Shown in pieces: positions 1-10,616 of a DNA stretch of 64,000 nucleotides. A model generated the notes under the pieces. It saw nothing but the letters and a program-made list of their open reading frames with translations. It searched no databases and was not told the origin of the DNA. The stretch is from positions 806,001 to 870,000 of the forward strand of contig CM074765.1 in NCBI GenBank assembly GCA_037355855.1, written 5' to 3'. Both the position numbers and the translations under genes were made by a program. Source of the stretch: Pseudo-nitzschia pungens. Taxonomy: Eukaryota > Bacillariophyta > Bacillariophyceae > Bacillariales > Bacillariaceae. Every line of letters starts with the position of its first letter. Position 1 is the first letter of the stretch.

Positions 1-2524
1 CGACAATCTATCCAACTCGCCATGGTCGACACCCTCCGTGGTAAGACATCACGAGGTACGAGTACGAGTAAGTTACCAGGTGCGGTACGAGTACGGTGAG
101 GCCTTAATCTTACTTGTACTCGTATCGTACGGTAGCATTTCGGCTGGGGATGCAGTCTCTGACCGTCCGTCCGACGTACGCCCGGAATGAATGAGACCAA
201 CACCGTCTGTCCGCTGCTGTGCTTCTTTCGATCACAACTACAAACTCTGCCCAAATGAATCGGGATCGGGAGACTTCTTGTTGTTTCTTGTGAAGAACTG
301 CTCTATTACTTCTAGTGCAGCTACTACCTCTCTGGTTGCAAATATTGGGAGGAAGAATAAGAAGTAGCAGAATGTGAAAGCAGCAACAACAAGAAGAACA
401 ACAACAACAAGCAAGAACAAGAAGCAGCAGACGAAAAAGGAGGATGATAGTACTAGTACTACTAGTGCTACTAGCTACTAGAGTAGTATTACTACTAGTA
501 GTACTACTACTACTAGTAACAATAGTTGTACCACAATCTTTGAGTGTGAGGGATTATTGCTGCTGTTAAAGATAGAGCATAGTATGCTCTATCCATTGCC
601 TTTGAGTGGTGAGCATTACAACAAGAACTGAGCACTTTCCCACACACAACATTAGTACTAGTACTAGTACTAGCAACACCATGTTTTGGTGTTGCTGTAG
701 TAGTATTTCCTTGTTCTCGTTTCATCACTTTGCTGGCTTGGCTTACCATGGTGGTGCACGGAGTGCTGCCAAAGAGTAAGGGAACAAAGGAATCAGCATA
801 TTGCTCCGTAGTGGTTAAAGAAGTGCTGCACTTTTAGTATACTTTGTTGATGGCACAATTATGTATGAGTAATTTAATAAGGTTACGAGTATTTCTTCAA
901 GAATCGACAAAAGATCGAGACGGAACACTGATACTATTTTTGTCTTGGGAGTGGTTGCATTTTTAATCTTGCTGATTCTTATTACTACAAAATTCCTATC
1001 AGCTGTCCCCCGGTTCTACATCCTCAACTACTCAGTTCTACGGAAGCCGGGGGACAGCTCATAGGAATTCCGTAGCATTTTTTTTCATTCTTCCCGTAAT
1101 CTGTCTCACGTTTGGAGATAATGCCTTCTCCAATTGGAAGTTCGTACGGGACCACTTTGGTAGTCATAATCACCTACTAATGACCCAACCAGGGGTCAGA
1201 GAAGCACCAATCTGCAACGAGAAGAAAAATCGTCACTCATTTTCGGGCGATCCGCTTAAATTTTTCGGTTCCCGAGTCTTGCGAAAGAAACTTTCCACAT
1301 TCTTCTTCGGCATAAATAATTCATGAATCATCCGGCAATTCGCCAATAATGATTTCGAAACATTTATTCGAAAAGGTCGTTGAGGTCACAGTTTTTAGCC
1401 AACCGACAAAAATCACGAGCGCAATACTATCTTCTGTTCAAACTTGGATACATAATGAGATAACCTGGGACAGCAGAGAAGTAAGTCTTGTGGTGTTGCT
1501 GAGGAACATTCGGGGACGCACCTGTTGTCCGCTTGCCTGTGATCAGTTTGTCAAGGAACGATCGCAGGACGTTACTGCGGTTCCGAATACCGGTCGAACA
1601 TTTATATTAATCCGAAGTTGCGACTTTGTCGTTCCTCCCGGTTCATAATTCATAACGGTACCGTAGGTATTTGAAAAGTCCAGAAGATTATTGAAAAAAC
1701 TATTTGCAGCGACAGCGTCAAGCGATCAAAAGTTTTTCGGTTGTCGGCGATCACTCTCAAACATTAGCGCACTCGACAAAGTAGCACGCAGCTTCCAGCA
1801 CGAAAGAGGAATATCAAAGGTGAGTCGCCGAATTGTGATTTATGCGATGCAAGTATATGTATTGCATTCATGTCCGTTAGATAGTACGTCATTCGGGAGG
1901 TGTCATCCCGGGAATTCCAAACTGTATCGTGGTACTGGTGGCTCTTTAAATGCTTGGACTCCACGATTTAAGATATACAATGCGCTGCATCGACGAATAA
2001 AAGATTCTGAGAACACCGATAATGTCTTCTGTGGGAATCGACACACCCATGGCTTTAGGGTATTATCCGTTTTCCTATCTGATAGAGAGCACACATATAT
2101 ATAGCACAACTCATCATACGACCGTTTTCTGTTTTGTATCAAACCCAACCGTGACTGGTTGTCCTTTATGTGTTGCACCTACTTAGGTAGCTCACAAAGT
2201 ATCACGACAAAACCTCAAGACCGGCACGCCCAAAAATTGGACGCAAGTCGAAAACAAGGACCTCCATACCGCGGAACGGAACAAATCTGTTACACCTTCC
2301 CACACACAGTCTTGACACATAAATCCTCAAAGGCTTCCGAAGTGATCACCAATCCCAACGCTCATGGCATTCGCGTTTCAGGTTAACGCACTAGCATTAG
2401 CATAACTCACGGCAAGGTACAACGTTGTAAGACGAATCAATCAAGTAGACTTCATTGAAGATACTACCATACAAAAAACGTTCAGATCCCTCATAATTCA
2501 TAAAGCACCAAACATCGTACAATA
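1..2524. other. Intergenic, repeat-rich spacer
   Basis: No convincing gene. It contains CGAGTAC/TACTAG simple repeats (about 40-120 and 440-520), a small inverted repeat at 991-1069, and two unrecognised ATG or near-ATG frames (1349-1648, 1691-2104). A good donor (AAG/GTGAGT near 1819) and a TTTGCAG acceptor near 1704 suggest that part of it could be a spliced 5' leader or an unrecognised small gene. I could not assemble a protein from it. Confidence 0.5.
991..1069. repeat. Short inverted repeat (hairpin)
   Basis: The arms at 991-1013 and 1047-1069 are 23 bp long and match at 22 positions when one is reverse-complemented (core CAGCTGTCCCCCGG). They are separated by a 33-bp loop. This may be a MITE remnant or a structured element; no gene is adjacent. 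Confidence 0.7.
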
Positions 2525-3832
2525 ATGGAAGCCAACGGATTGACCAAATGCAGTTTCCCGTGCTTTTGCCTCGGATGTGGCGAGCTCGAGCATGTCATGA
2601 TCGATGATGAAATGATGCACGACGTTCCGAGCGAACCATCAACGCCTCCCAGGCACAATGCTTCAGCTATGGCCACCGAAGGTGTGCTTCCAGCAGCAGT
2701 AACTCCGACCAGCGTCCACAAACGCCACCGCAGCAACAGCTTCCACAATCGTGATCGCAATTCCTCATTTGTAAGCTACCCCAATTGCCATGTGGCGAGA
2801 TATTGTTCAAATGACTGTCTACGAAAAAGGTGCAGCAATGACAGTATCCGGGGAGTCTGCGAGAACGTGGCCCTGGCGCAGGCCAGGGTGCAACACCTAG
2901 AAGAACACATTGCAAACTCTTCCAAAGGAACAGCGGTAGTAAGGGACCATCAACAGCAACAACAAGGGGAGTCGTTGCCATCTCTCCGCGAGCAACTATT
3001 CACAGAGAAGATTCACTTGATCGATGCATTGGTCATGATGGGATGGGAACATTACCGATGCTTTCTTGCGGAATCGGAATCCTTTGAAACGGCAGAAGCA
3101 GCAGTGCGTCACATCTACGAGGAAGCCCTGGACGTTTCCATCCAACTCTTTTGCTCCTCGCCACCCGCCTCCATCAACCACAGCATCAACAGCGACAGGC
3201 TCATGATCCTTCTGCTGATTCTGGATTTTGACGAATACTGTGAAACCCTCTTGGGATACCAATTGAGCCGGGAGTGCATATCGGCCGACTCTACCACCAA
3301 TGATGCCGATATGGCTGCCGGGGTGAGCTGCGCCGATAACTCCGAGTTGCGAATCGAAGAGATTCTAAACTCGACCACGCGGGGAAACAACTACCTCCAG
3401 CAATTGCACGAGCTTTGGAAGAGCGGAGTCTTCGAACAATTCGATCCCACTGCCAACGACGAAGAAGACCATTTTGCCAAGATCCACGCTGCTGGCCTCT
3501 GTCTTGTCCTCTTCCGAAAGCTCGAGTCTCAACGGGACCGCCAGCAAACCGACCTTAACGCGATGGAATCGCAATTTCGGTATCTCTTTGATGATTACCT
3601 CCCAAAACAACTCACGCAGCCATCGATGAACAACATCATTGCCACAAAGTACGCTCGTGTTCTGTTCCAAGACGGAACTCCCACCGTCTATTGGTCACTC
3701 CTGGCTGATTCGTACCGAAAGGAGTGGGGCGAGTACTTCGAAAGAGAGAACAGTGAATGTGGCGAGGAAGCGTTCGATATGGAGATGGATTGTTACGATG
3801 ACGATGATGATGACGAAGACGACGGAAAATAA
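2525..3832 (+). CDS. MYND-like zinc-finger protein, acidic C-terminus
   Basis: Single exon of 435 aa starting at an ATG. The N-terminus carries a Cys cluster (C9, C13, C15, C18). A second cluster (C88, C94, C98, C103) contains the YCSNDC signature typical of MYND fingers. About 65 residues of low-complexity Ser/Thr/Pro/Asn sequence separate the two halves, and one cysteine of the second CxxC pair appears to be missing. The finger is therefore degenerate or carries a long insertion. The central 300 residues look helical (a Gln run at 144-148) and match no family I recognise. The last 20 residues are almost all Asp/Glu. MYND fingers usually bind proline-rich partner peptides in nuclear or cytosolic complexes. 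The gene call is firm; the domain name is moderate. Confidence 0.75.
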   Translation: MEANGLTKCSFPCFCLGCGELEHVMIDDEMMHDVPSEPSTPPRHNASAMATEGVLPAAVTPTSVHKRHRSNSFHNRDRNSSFVSYPNCHVARYCSNDCLRKRCSNDSIRGVCENVALAQARVQHLEEHIANSSKGTAVVRDHQQQQQGESLPSLREQLFTEKIHLIDALVMMGWEHYRCFLAESESFETAEAAVRHIYEEALDVSIQLFCSSPPASINHSINSDRLMILLLILDFDEYCETLLGYQLSRECISADSTTNDADMAAGVSCADNSELRIEEILNSTTRGNNYLQQLHELWKSGVFEQFDPTANDEEDHFAKIHAAGLCLVLFRKLESQRDRQQTDLNAMESQFRYLFDDYLPKQLTQPSMNNIIATKYARVLFQDGTPTVYWSLLADSYRKEWGEYFERENSECGEEAFDMEMDCYDDDDDDEDDGK

Positions 3833-5094
3833 TTTCGAACGTCGCTTCGTTTAGGGAAAAACAAGGGGGTCGCAAGAATCACAAGACACTGTAGGGCACG
3901 AGGATGAATCAGCTTCAGAGCGTCCCGGAAAAGAATCTATTACCATTGTTGTAAGAAGAGGTGCACATGCGAAGTGGAGGTAATCCAAATGACAGAATCT
4001 TTGCACAGTCAACCACCACCAGTAAACTGGGTTACAATCACATTTTCCGGGAAACACAAATGGAATGAAGGCTCAACCAGATTACTGTAAAATAGCCATT
4101 GTAAAATTGATTGAATAACACAAATTTTGGGTATAACATTCTCTGTACACTTAGTTGGATGCTATAGCAGCTCTTTGAATTGTTCATTCCAACTCGTAGT
4201 GATGTAACACGATGCAAAGACGAAACGCTCACCCTGCACCGTTTCAACCATGGTTATCGATTCCAATGAGATACTTTGAGTGCCTTATCTCACTCATCCC
4301 GAATTTGCCATATGTAGCAAACAAGCATGAGGAGGTGCTGCCTGTGCGCAAGGAGGTCATCCTGTGTGGAAAGCTACTAGTTGCAGTAGCAACAAACAGC
4401 AGTGTCGAGAAGGGATAATGTACAGGGTAGTACCTGTATTCATAATGATGGTGCTTCATGCTATGCAAATAAACTGGTCCAAATTATTATGTCCTCCTTC
4501 TTCCGTATTAGCTAGCCTTTTGTGCTTGAGCTAAAGATATTCAACAAGAAGGTGCTGGAGGATGCTAAATATGATGCTGGGTCGCTGGTGGTGTGTAGGA
4601 ATCTGCACCAGACTTACATACCTTAGCTCCCAATAACAGTCTACTACAGTGTGCTAAACTGGTTGCTGAGCAACAGGCTTAGCAACAGGCTTAGCAAGGT
4701 ACCGGTATTTCAACAGGGTGCTATGGGGTGACTATCGGCTAATGTTCTGGGTCCTTGTGTAGGATTTGTACCAACCTGGTACCAGTACATCTTATGGTAG
4801 TACATGAAAAAACCGAATTTTTTCATAAAAAGTGATTTCTTCATAGAATTTCTTTAGAAAAAAATGTTGGTGTTCGTCTTGCTGTCGCCCGCGCGACGTC
4901 ACTCTCAGGTATCAGAGATGGATGACGGTTGATGTTTTGATGGTTGAAGGGAGGGAATGTTACGACTGTAACGATTGCGGAGAACACAACACGATGAAAG
5001 CGGCACAGCAACAATTGCACGACATCAAAACCTCAAATACCGTCCTCCGAGTTGGCTTTTTGACGAAACACTTGGATTCAGAAAAAGATTTGAA
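3833..5094. other. Intergenic spacer
   Basis: No gene seen. Around 4669-4692 a 12-bp unit AGCAACAGGCTT is tandemly repeated, and 4800-4865 is very A/T-rich, just upstream of the GroES-like gene. Confidence 0.5.
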
Positions 5095-5577
5095 ATGGTC
5101 AGCAGCAGAATAGAGCGACTCTTCCTCGTAGCAGCAGCACTTGCCGCTCCTGCCGCGATCGAAGCCCTTGCCGGCAAACCCACGGCAAACCTCAGTGGTG
5201 CCGGAATCGGTCGTCTGAACATGGATGAATTGGCCGGAAAGGCCGGAACATGGAACTGCCACTACGATATGATTTTGGTGGAACGCCTGCAGAAAAATAA
5301 GGGTCCCAAAGATGTGGAAGACGACGGACTTTACGTCCCCGAATCGGATATGCCTCGGTTCCACTTGTGCAGAGTTTTGAGCAAAGGAAGTGGCAGAGAA
5401 GAAGAAAACGGCCTGATTGCCCCCGATATCAACAATTTGCAGGTTGGAGACTTAGTGATTGCCAAGAACCCATGGGGAATCGGTCCCAAGGACGAAGAAT
5501 TGGCGGACGGGACGAAATTGAGTTTCATGCGGGAGATCGATATTGCCGCCAAAGTCACGGGTGACTTGCAAAAATAA
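5095..5577 (+). CDS. GroES/Cpn10-like co-chaperonin, probably organellar
   Basis: 160 aa from the first in-frame ATG; the frame is open upstream but has no earlier ATG. Residues 8-25 are hydrophobic and Ala-rich, like a signal peptide. Residues about 56-157 follow the Cpn10 pattern: an opening strand ending ILVERL, a mobile-loop region (65-85), a central KGSGREE segment, then VGDLVIAKNPWG and the closing MREIDIAAKV, which corresponds to the family's conserved final strand. Cpn10 caps the Cpn60 folding chamber. Bacterial and mitochondrial members are about 97-105 aa, so the extra 55 residues are mostly targeting sequence. Similarity is by pattern only, and the compartment (plastid or ER-derived) is inferred from the leader. 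Confidence 0.6.
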   Translation: MVSSRIERLFLVAAALAAPAAIEALAGKPTANLSGAGIGRLNMDELAGKAGTWNCHYDMILVERLQKNKGPKDVEDDGLYVPESDMPRFHLCRVLSKGSGREEENGLIAPDINNLQVGDLVIAKNPWGIGPKDEELADGTKLSFMREIDIAAKVTGDLQK

Positions 5578-5982
5578 ATATCTCTGGTACTATTGATGAG
5601 ATACTGAGATCAATACAGTACTGCAATCGCATTCTGATGGTTCTGAGAGCACAATTCAATAGCTAAGGAAGCAGCCCAGCAGAAGAATGATACAGCAAAT
5701 AATGATTCCATTCATTTTGTTGGTATTTTTCCCTCGCGTTCTGACGGCCGTGGCGTCACGAGATCCAGATACGCAGGCAGAAATACAACTATTTAGACCG
5801 AAACTAAAGAGCAAAGTGGACACATTATTTCATTTTCAAACTACTCGTACTGGCCTTTTCCTCGCTGTCAACTTTGGGTGGCGAATTGCGAAAGACAGCA
5901 ACATGTTTCAATCGTTTTCTATTTTTACAGATTTCAATCTGATATTGAGAGTATTTTGGTTTCTAAGTTAATGGTCCTCTAG
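5578..5982. other. Spacer between convergent genes
   Basis: Probably the 3' untranslated regions of the two convergent genes. A 94-codon ATG frame (5687-5971) with a hydrophobic start lies here, but it ends 12 bp from the neighbouring stop codon and is not recognised. Confidence 0.4.
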
Positions 5983-6786
5983 CTAGCATCCTCGGCCCAA
6001 TTCTTCGCACAGGGCATTGCGTCGCTCCTCCTTGGACATTTGGAGACCCTTTTGTTTCTCTCTTTCTTTTGCCAAACTGTCCTTGAAGTTCATTGGAGAA
6101 GACTTTTGCTTCTGCAATTCGGCCTTTCTTCTCAATCGTTCTGCCGCCGCGTCCGCCTTTGTATTATCAATTAGAACAGAGAGCACAAACTTTGTAAGAG
6201 ATATTATACGGATTCAAAGCTCCAACAACTAATTCGAATGCCACCAAGTTGGGATAGAGATGTCGTTTTGGGAAGGAAACGGAACTCAGCAAACTTGATG
6301 CGGGCATTCCGCCTTCTCAGGCGGCCCCAGTAATATATCCCTTCTTGCACGATAGCAAGAGCAAAGAAGACGAAGTGATAAAGTCCCGTGCTACTTTGCG
6401 ATAGTCGAGTTACGGGAATGTTTACCTGACAACAATCATTCATTCGATAGACGGAGAACAGACTCGCGCGATGCTGATTTTTTCAGAGGTCTCATCGATT
6501 TTCTAAACATGGGCCGACTTACATCTGCTTTCTTTTGTTCCTCCTCGGTAGGCATGGAAAGGTCATCTGCTATCTGAGCTTCGTCTGCCATTGCGACAAG
6601 TGGCATCGACGACACAACCAAACCTGCAGTCGTCGACATGGCAGCGTTCAGGAAGTCGCGACGTCCGGCCTCGAGGACGACGGATGTTCGCGGCGTGGAT
6701 GGGGACACCACTGTGAACGCCTCCACATGAAGGATTGCGGCGCACACAAGTAGAGCAAGAGCGAATGTACGGAATGAAGACAACAT
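5983..6786 (-). CDS. Small thylakoid-lumen protein with twin-arginine signal
   Basis: Two exons: 6786-6523 (88 codons) and 6156-5983 (57 codons plus stop). The 366-bp intron has a GTAAGT donor and an AAAG acceptor, phase 0, giving 145 aa. Residues 1-23 are a signal peptide ending HVEA before F24, the diatom plastid-import motif. Residues 42-67 read RRDFLNAA followed by a hydrophobic stretch and AMA before Asp68, a twin-arginine thylakoid-lumen signal. The mature part (about 78 aa) is small, charged and helical, ending in a Cys-x6-Cys pair (CEELGRGC). This suggests a small lumenal photosystem-associated protein. I cannot name the subunit. The targeting call is strong, the function is open. Confidence 0.7.
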
Positions 6787-7865
6787 GGTGGTTGTTGAAA
6801 GAGAATGAGCAGGATTGTGGCTTGTGTCACGAAACTGAAGCGGTAACTGCAATCATGTCGCTGCTATGACACGAGTTTTGGATCCCGATTCTTTCGTTGA
6901 TGATTCCCTCGTAACCTTAGGTCTCATAGTAAGGTTACTATTGTCCAGATACTGATGACTACGGAGAATGACGCACGCACTTGCTTTTTTGATCGATGAT
7001 TGGTAAGAACGCCCAACAAAAGAAAGAAAATCTGAATCGCGCACAAAGGGAACTTATTGAGATTCATTCGACTTTTAAAAAAAATATCCCGTTAGAACTT
7101 TTGAGTAAAGAACTTAGATTCGATTCGGATTTCCCCCCCTTCTTTTGAAACGCTGATTACAGATTACATGCACTTTGTGTTGTAAGAATATTACTACTAC
7201 GTATTACGTAATAGAGAAGAATTACCGGTATTTATTACTACTAGTACGGTACTGGTAGTACTATTATATATTGAGCTCAAATATTACCTTTCAACTCAAC
7301 AGATATCTCTTAATTTTCATTATTCTCTCTCAACGCTGCCATCCTCATCCATGGATGATGATGATTCTTCAGCACCATGTTTGTTGGTGGTGAGGATCTT
7401 TGTAGTACTACTACTACTACAACTAGTACTATGTTCTTCTTGGTGAGGAATAGAAAACCTTCAGTTTTAGCACTATAGGCGTCTCTGGTGCAGCACTGAC
7501 ATCATGTTCTGTTCCATACGTTCGCATTTCTTGCTTAATGAGAGACCAGAACAACAAAGATACAAAACACTCTGAAATAAATAATAATATACTACATGTA
7601 TGCTGTTTTAAAAAATGTGACTGAATAGAAGCTAAAAAAGTGCTGGTCCCTCTTTATGGAGTTCTTACCTCCTAATATTAGTATGATTTCAAGAAGTTTC
7701 TCATTGACCATAAAGTGTTAGTACAAAAAGCATTTGAGGTCCAAAAGGAACAAACTACCGTAGCAGAAAGTCTCTATAGATTATTCAGGCGTTTCCAATT
7801 TATGCTTCATCATTAGTATAATGTACATACAACAGCTGTCTCGAAACACAACGCCGGTCCAATCG
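6787..7865. other. Intergenic spacer
   Basis: No gene seen. It holds one exact GTAAGGTTAC copy (6929-6938) just upstream of the lumen-protein gene, and TACTACTAGTA-type microsatellites around 7190-7265 and 7405-7432. Confidence 0.5.
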
Positions 7866-9743
7866 TCATTGTGTGGGGCACTTGGATCGCGATCGATAAT
7901 TTCCAAAACCCACGACTTGCGAATGTCCCGAGAGATTTCCACGTTTCAATATGGATAATGTCGATGGTGACGACGATGATGTTGAGGATGCCCGCATCCG
8001 CTTTGTTTCGCGCCCGTAGCTGTCGGCTATGCGGCGCAGTCTCGGGTTTCGCTGCTCGCACAGTGCTGGGTTCTCTCGCAGGATGTAGAAGAGCGCGATG
8101 ATATCCTCCTTCACCTTTGCCATGACGTCGATCCAATCCGAGTGCCTGGCTTGTTCCCCCGCTTGCAACAACCGGAAGAATCCCGCTTCCTGCAGCATGT
8201 ATTCAATGTCCAATCCCCGGTTCCGGAAGTGCCGATCGGCTCCCTCTCTGTCCCGTAGCGAGAACGAAAAATCCTCGCGCGGGCGTTGTATGAATCCGGA
8301 CCTCCCCCCTGTTCCTCCACCACTGAGAATATTGTCCCTGCTATCGCTGCTACTGCTATTGTTGTTCTCGATTGAGGTGTCCGACTCCGACCTGGAGCGA
8401 CGCTGACGCTGACGCCGGAGATACACCAGAGACGACGCGCGTATTTGAATGTCTGGATCGTGGTCAACGAGACGGAACATCGCGTTCCAACCGGATTGTC
8501 CGACCGTATGGTTAAAGGCACAACCGGAAAACTCGAGTTGCGTCAGGTGTCCGTTCCGTTCGATCAGAGCCTCGCACATGGCCTCGATGGCCCCGCGCTC
8601 GACCGATAGGCCCGAAATGACCAGCTTGGATAACGATTGGCACGCCGCTAGTTTCAACAAGGTTGCCGTCGAAAGGTCGTGGGTTGGTCTCAAACTGAAT
8701 CGACTCAAAATCGATTTAGAAATCTGTATCGCCTTGATGTTTGTGGACATGGCGAGGGCCTGCAGCAATTCGTCAAACGGGGATTCTTCCTCGTCGTCGG
8801 TTGTTGCATCCGTGTTCCAGTACGATTCGTTCCGATCCGTTTGGTCTTCGATGGTCAGCTCGATGGCCTCCAGTGGAATGGACGCATCGTAACCGCGTCC
8901 CACGGCGGTTCGTTTCAATTTTCCACCGAGTAGGACTCGTTTGAGGCCGAACAATTCAGACGATGATTTGATCAAGACGTCTCGTACCGTCAATCGTTTC
9001 AATCCCTTCGCAGTCTCCAATATTGTCACAAGGTGCGAGATCCGCCATCGATTTCCTCCCGTCAGCGATATCGATTCTAGACGGGGGAGGCACACGCACG
9101 CTTCAAAAAATCGTCGCTCTTGCAACTTTGTCACGATGTTGTTGGGCGTGGGTCTTAGGGAATCTTCTTTGCTGATATCCGTATTATTGTCGTTGCTATT
9201 TTCGTTGTCTCCGTTGCAACTGACCTCGTAGTCACAGAGATGATGAGATATTCTCGGATACTTCAGGTCGTAGCGACAGGAAATGGAGCGGATGGTGTGG
9301 TTTGTGCGCAACGCCTCGGTCAACATCGGAATCGTGTTCTGGGAAAATCCGTGAATCGAAGACAACGGAAGATTTCGATCCACCTTCTTGTTCCAAGCGA
9401 CGATTCCCAATCGAGTGTTTCTCAGGGCCAAGGTCGTCAGTTTCGGGTCGTTGGTTCGGATCCTTCGGGCCAAAGCAGCGACCGATTCGAGTTCGTCATC
9501 TTCATGCACTTTGCCTTCTCCATCATGGAAAGTGTGATCATCGTTCTTTTCGTCGTACCTCGAGCTGCGCTGAATAGCAACGTCCCGCAACAGTCGAACG
9601 GCCAATTCTCCGGGATGAAGATTGTTGTGGTTCGCTTTGAGAGCTGCAGTTTTCGGGGAGGCAACTCCGGCTAGATAGGTCAATATATCTTCTATACTGT
9701 AGCATGCTGTTCCGTCGTTTTCTTGGTGGAGCATAACCGGCAT
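7866..9743 (-). CDS. LRR protein of ribonuclease-inhibitor type
   Basis: Single exon of 625 aa from an ATG. The first 420 residues contain irregular leucine-rich repeats, with segments such as LTTLALRNTRLG, LESISLTGGN and LSKLVISGLSV. These follow the LxxLxLxxN scheme at 25-35 residue spacing, broken by acidic and Asn-rich insertions. Residues about 450-510 are Arg/Ser-rich and disordered. Near the C-terminus a helical segment reads ALFYILRENPALCEQ. The protein at 48784-49911 carries a closely similar ending, so the two appear to share a family-specific C-terminal cap. No signal peptide or membrane segment is seen, so it is probably an intracellular scaffold or interaction protein. The specific role is unknown. 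Confidence 0.75.
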   Translation of the reverse strand: MPVMLHQENDGTACYSIEDILTYLAGVASPKTAALKANHNNLHPGELAVRLLRDVAIQRSSRYDEKNDDHTFHDGEGKVHEDDELESVAALARRIRTNDPKLTTLALRNTRLGIVAWNKKVDRNLPLSSIHGFSQNTIPMLTEALRTNHTIRSISCRYDLKYPRISHHLCDYEVSCNGDNENSNDNNTDISKEDSLRPTPNNIVTKLQERRFFEACVCLPRLESISLTGGNRWRISHLVTILETAKGLKRLTVRDVLIKSSSELFGLKRVLLGGKLKRTAVGRGYDASIPLEAIELTIEDQTDRNESYWNTDATTDDEEESPFDELLQALAMSTNIKAIQISKSILSRFSLRPTHDLSTATLLKLAACQSLSKLVISGLSVERGAIEAMCEALIERNGHLTQLEFSGCAFNHTVGQSGWNAMFRLVDHDPDIQIRASSLVYLRRQRQRRSRSESDTSIENNNSSSSDSRDNILSGGGTGGRSGFIQRPREDFSFSLRDREGADRHFRNRGLDIEYMLQEAGFFRLLQAGEQARHSDWIDVMAKVKEDIIALFYILRENPALCEQRNPRLRRIADSYGRETKRMRASSTSSSSPSTLSILKRGNLSGHSQVVGFGNYRSRSKCPTQ

Positions 9744-10325
9744 CTTGTTTCGTTTCCTTTATGTGTTTGTTTCGTTCTGATTTCGTTCGTTAAAATCTGA
9801 GTTTCTAAATGTCATCCGCTTGCTCAGAAGTTCTTATGAATGTTCTAAGACCAACATCAAAGCTTTAGGCTTTCTTTGGGCCTTGACACTCAACAGAGTC
9901 TTTGTCGTACAGTAGTGTATTCGGAACAGAATAATCGATAGGCTCTGGTGAATTTCTTTCATGTACAATCATCGGGTAGGAGTAAGATTACGGCTATTCA
10001 TCATTGAGATACTACCGTAGCTATCGTGCAGGCACGCGCATCATCTGGTATCCGAAGCACTCGTGATGGCAGAGGAATGCAGATCCCATTTTCAGAAACA
10101 AACGGAAGACTAAGATGTCAAGGAACAAGTTCCGCCGAAAGATTGCTTAATTTTTTGGAAAGGTAACGATGTGACGCGTGTTAATTATGTGTACCCGTAC
10201 TGGAACCGGCAGTTAGCGAACGGCTGCAAGGCCTAAAATAGCAATAGTTCAAGCAAATCAAAGCAACCAAAAAAAACACCTCAGCACCATCACATCAATC
10301 CGAACTCATTTTCTGTGCACTGCAG
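9744..10325. other. Intergenic spacer
   Basis: No gene seen. It contains the presumed promoter of the minus-strand LRR gene and runs up to the inverted-repeat element. Confidence 0.5.
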
Positions 10326-10521
10326 TGAGTCTGCGGGAATTTATCATTTTTAACGAAAGTAGTACAAATATTTGGGGGACCAAAATAAACGAGTTGCTCT
10401 TAAAAATTACTATTCCTCCCCCATTCACATATCGCTACTTTTAAAATAAATTATAAATTCCCGATTGTGAAGAATTTTCCTTCAAGAATTACCGTTTCTC
10501 CCTAAAAATTAAAAACTCCTG

Positions 10522-10616
10522 CAGCTGAGGGAAAAAAACAAAATTCCCGCAGCCACCAAATTTTTTTTGGGTTCAAAATTGTGGGCTGCGGGAATTTGTT
10601 TTTTTTCCCTCAGCTG
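10522..10616. repeat. Hairpin in left flank of the fold-back element
   Basis: Arms of about 35 bp (CAGCTGAGGG...GCAGCCAC and its near-complement) flank a 24-bp A/T-rich loop. The loop sequence resembles that of the hairpin at 12415-12511, showing that the two flanks share origin. Confidence 0.7.

Noticed and set aside
1349..2104. Small frames upstream of the MYND-like gene
   Set aside because: Some plausible splice sites are present but no assembled product made sense, so not called as a gene.
5687..5971. 94-codon ATG frame with hydrophobic N-terminus
   Set aside because: Lies between two convergent genes, where 3' untranslated regions are expected, and resembles nothing known. A real small secreted protein cannot be excluded.
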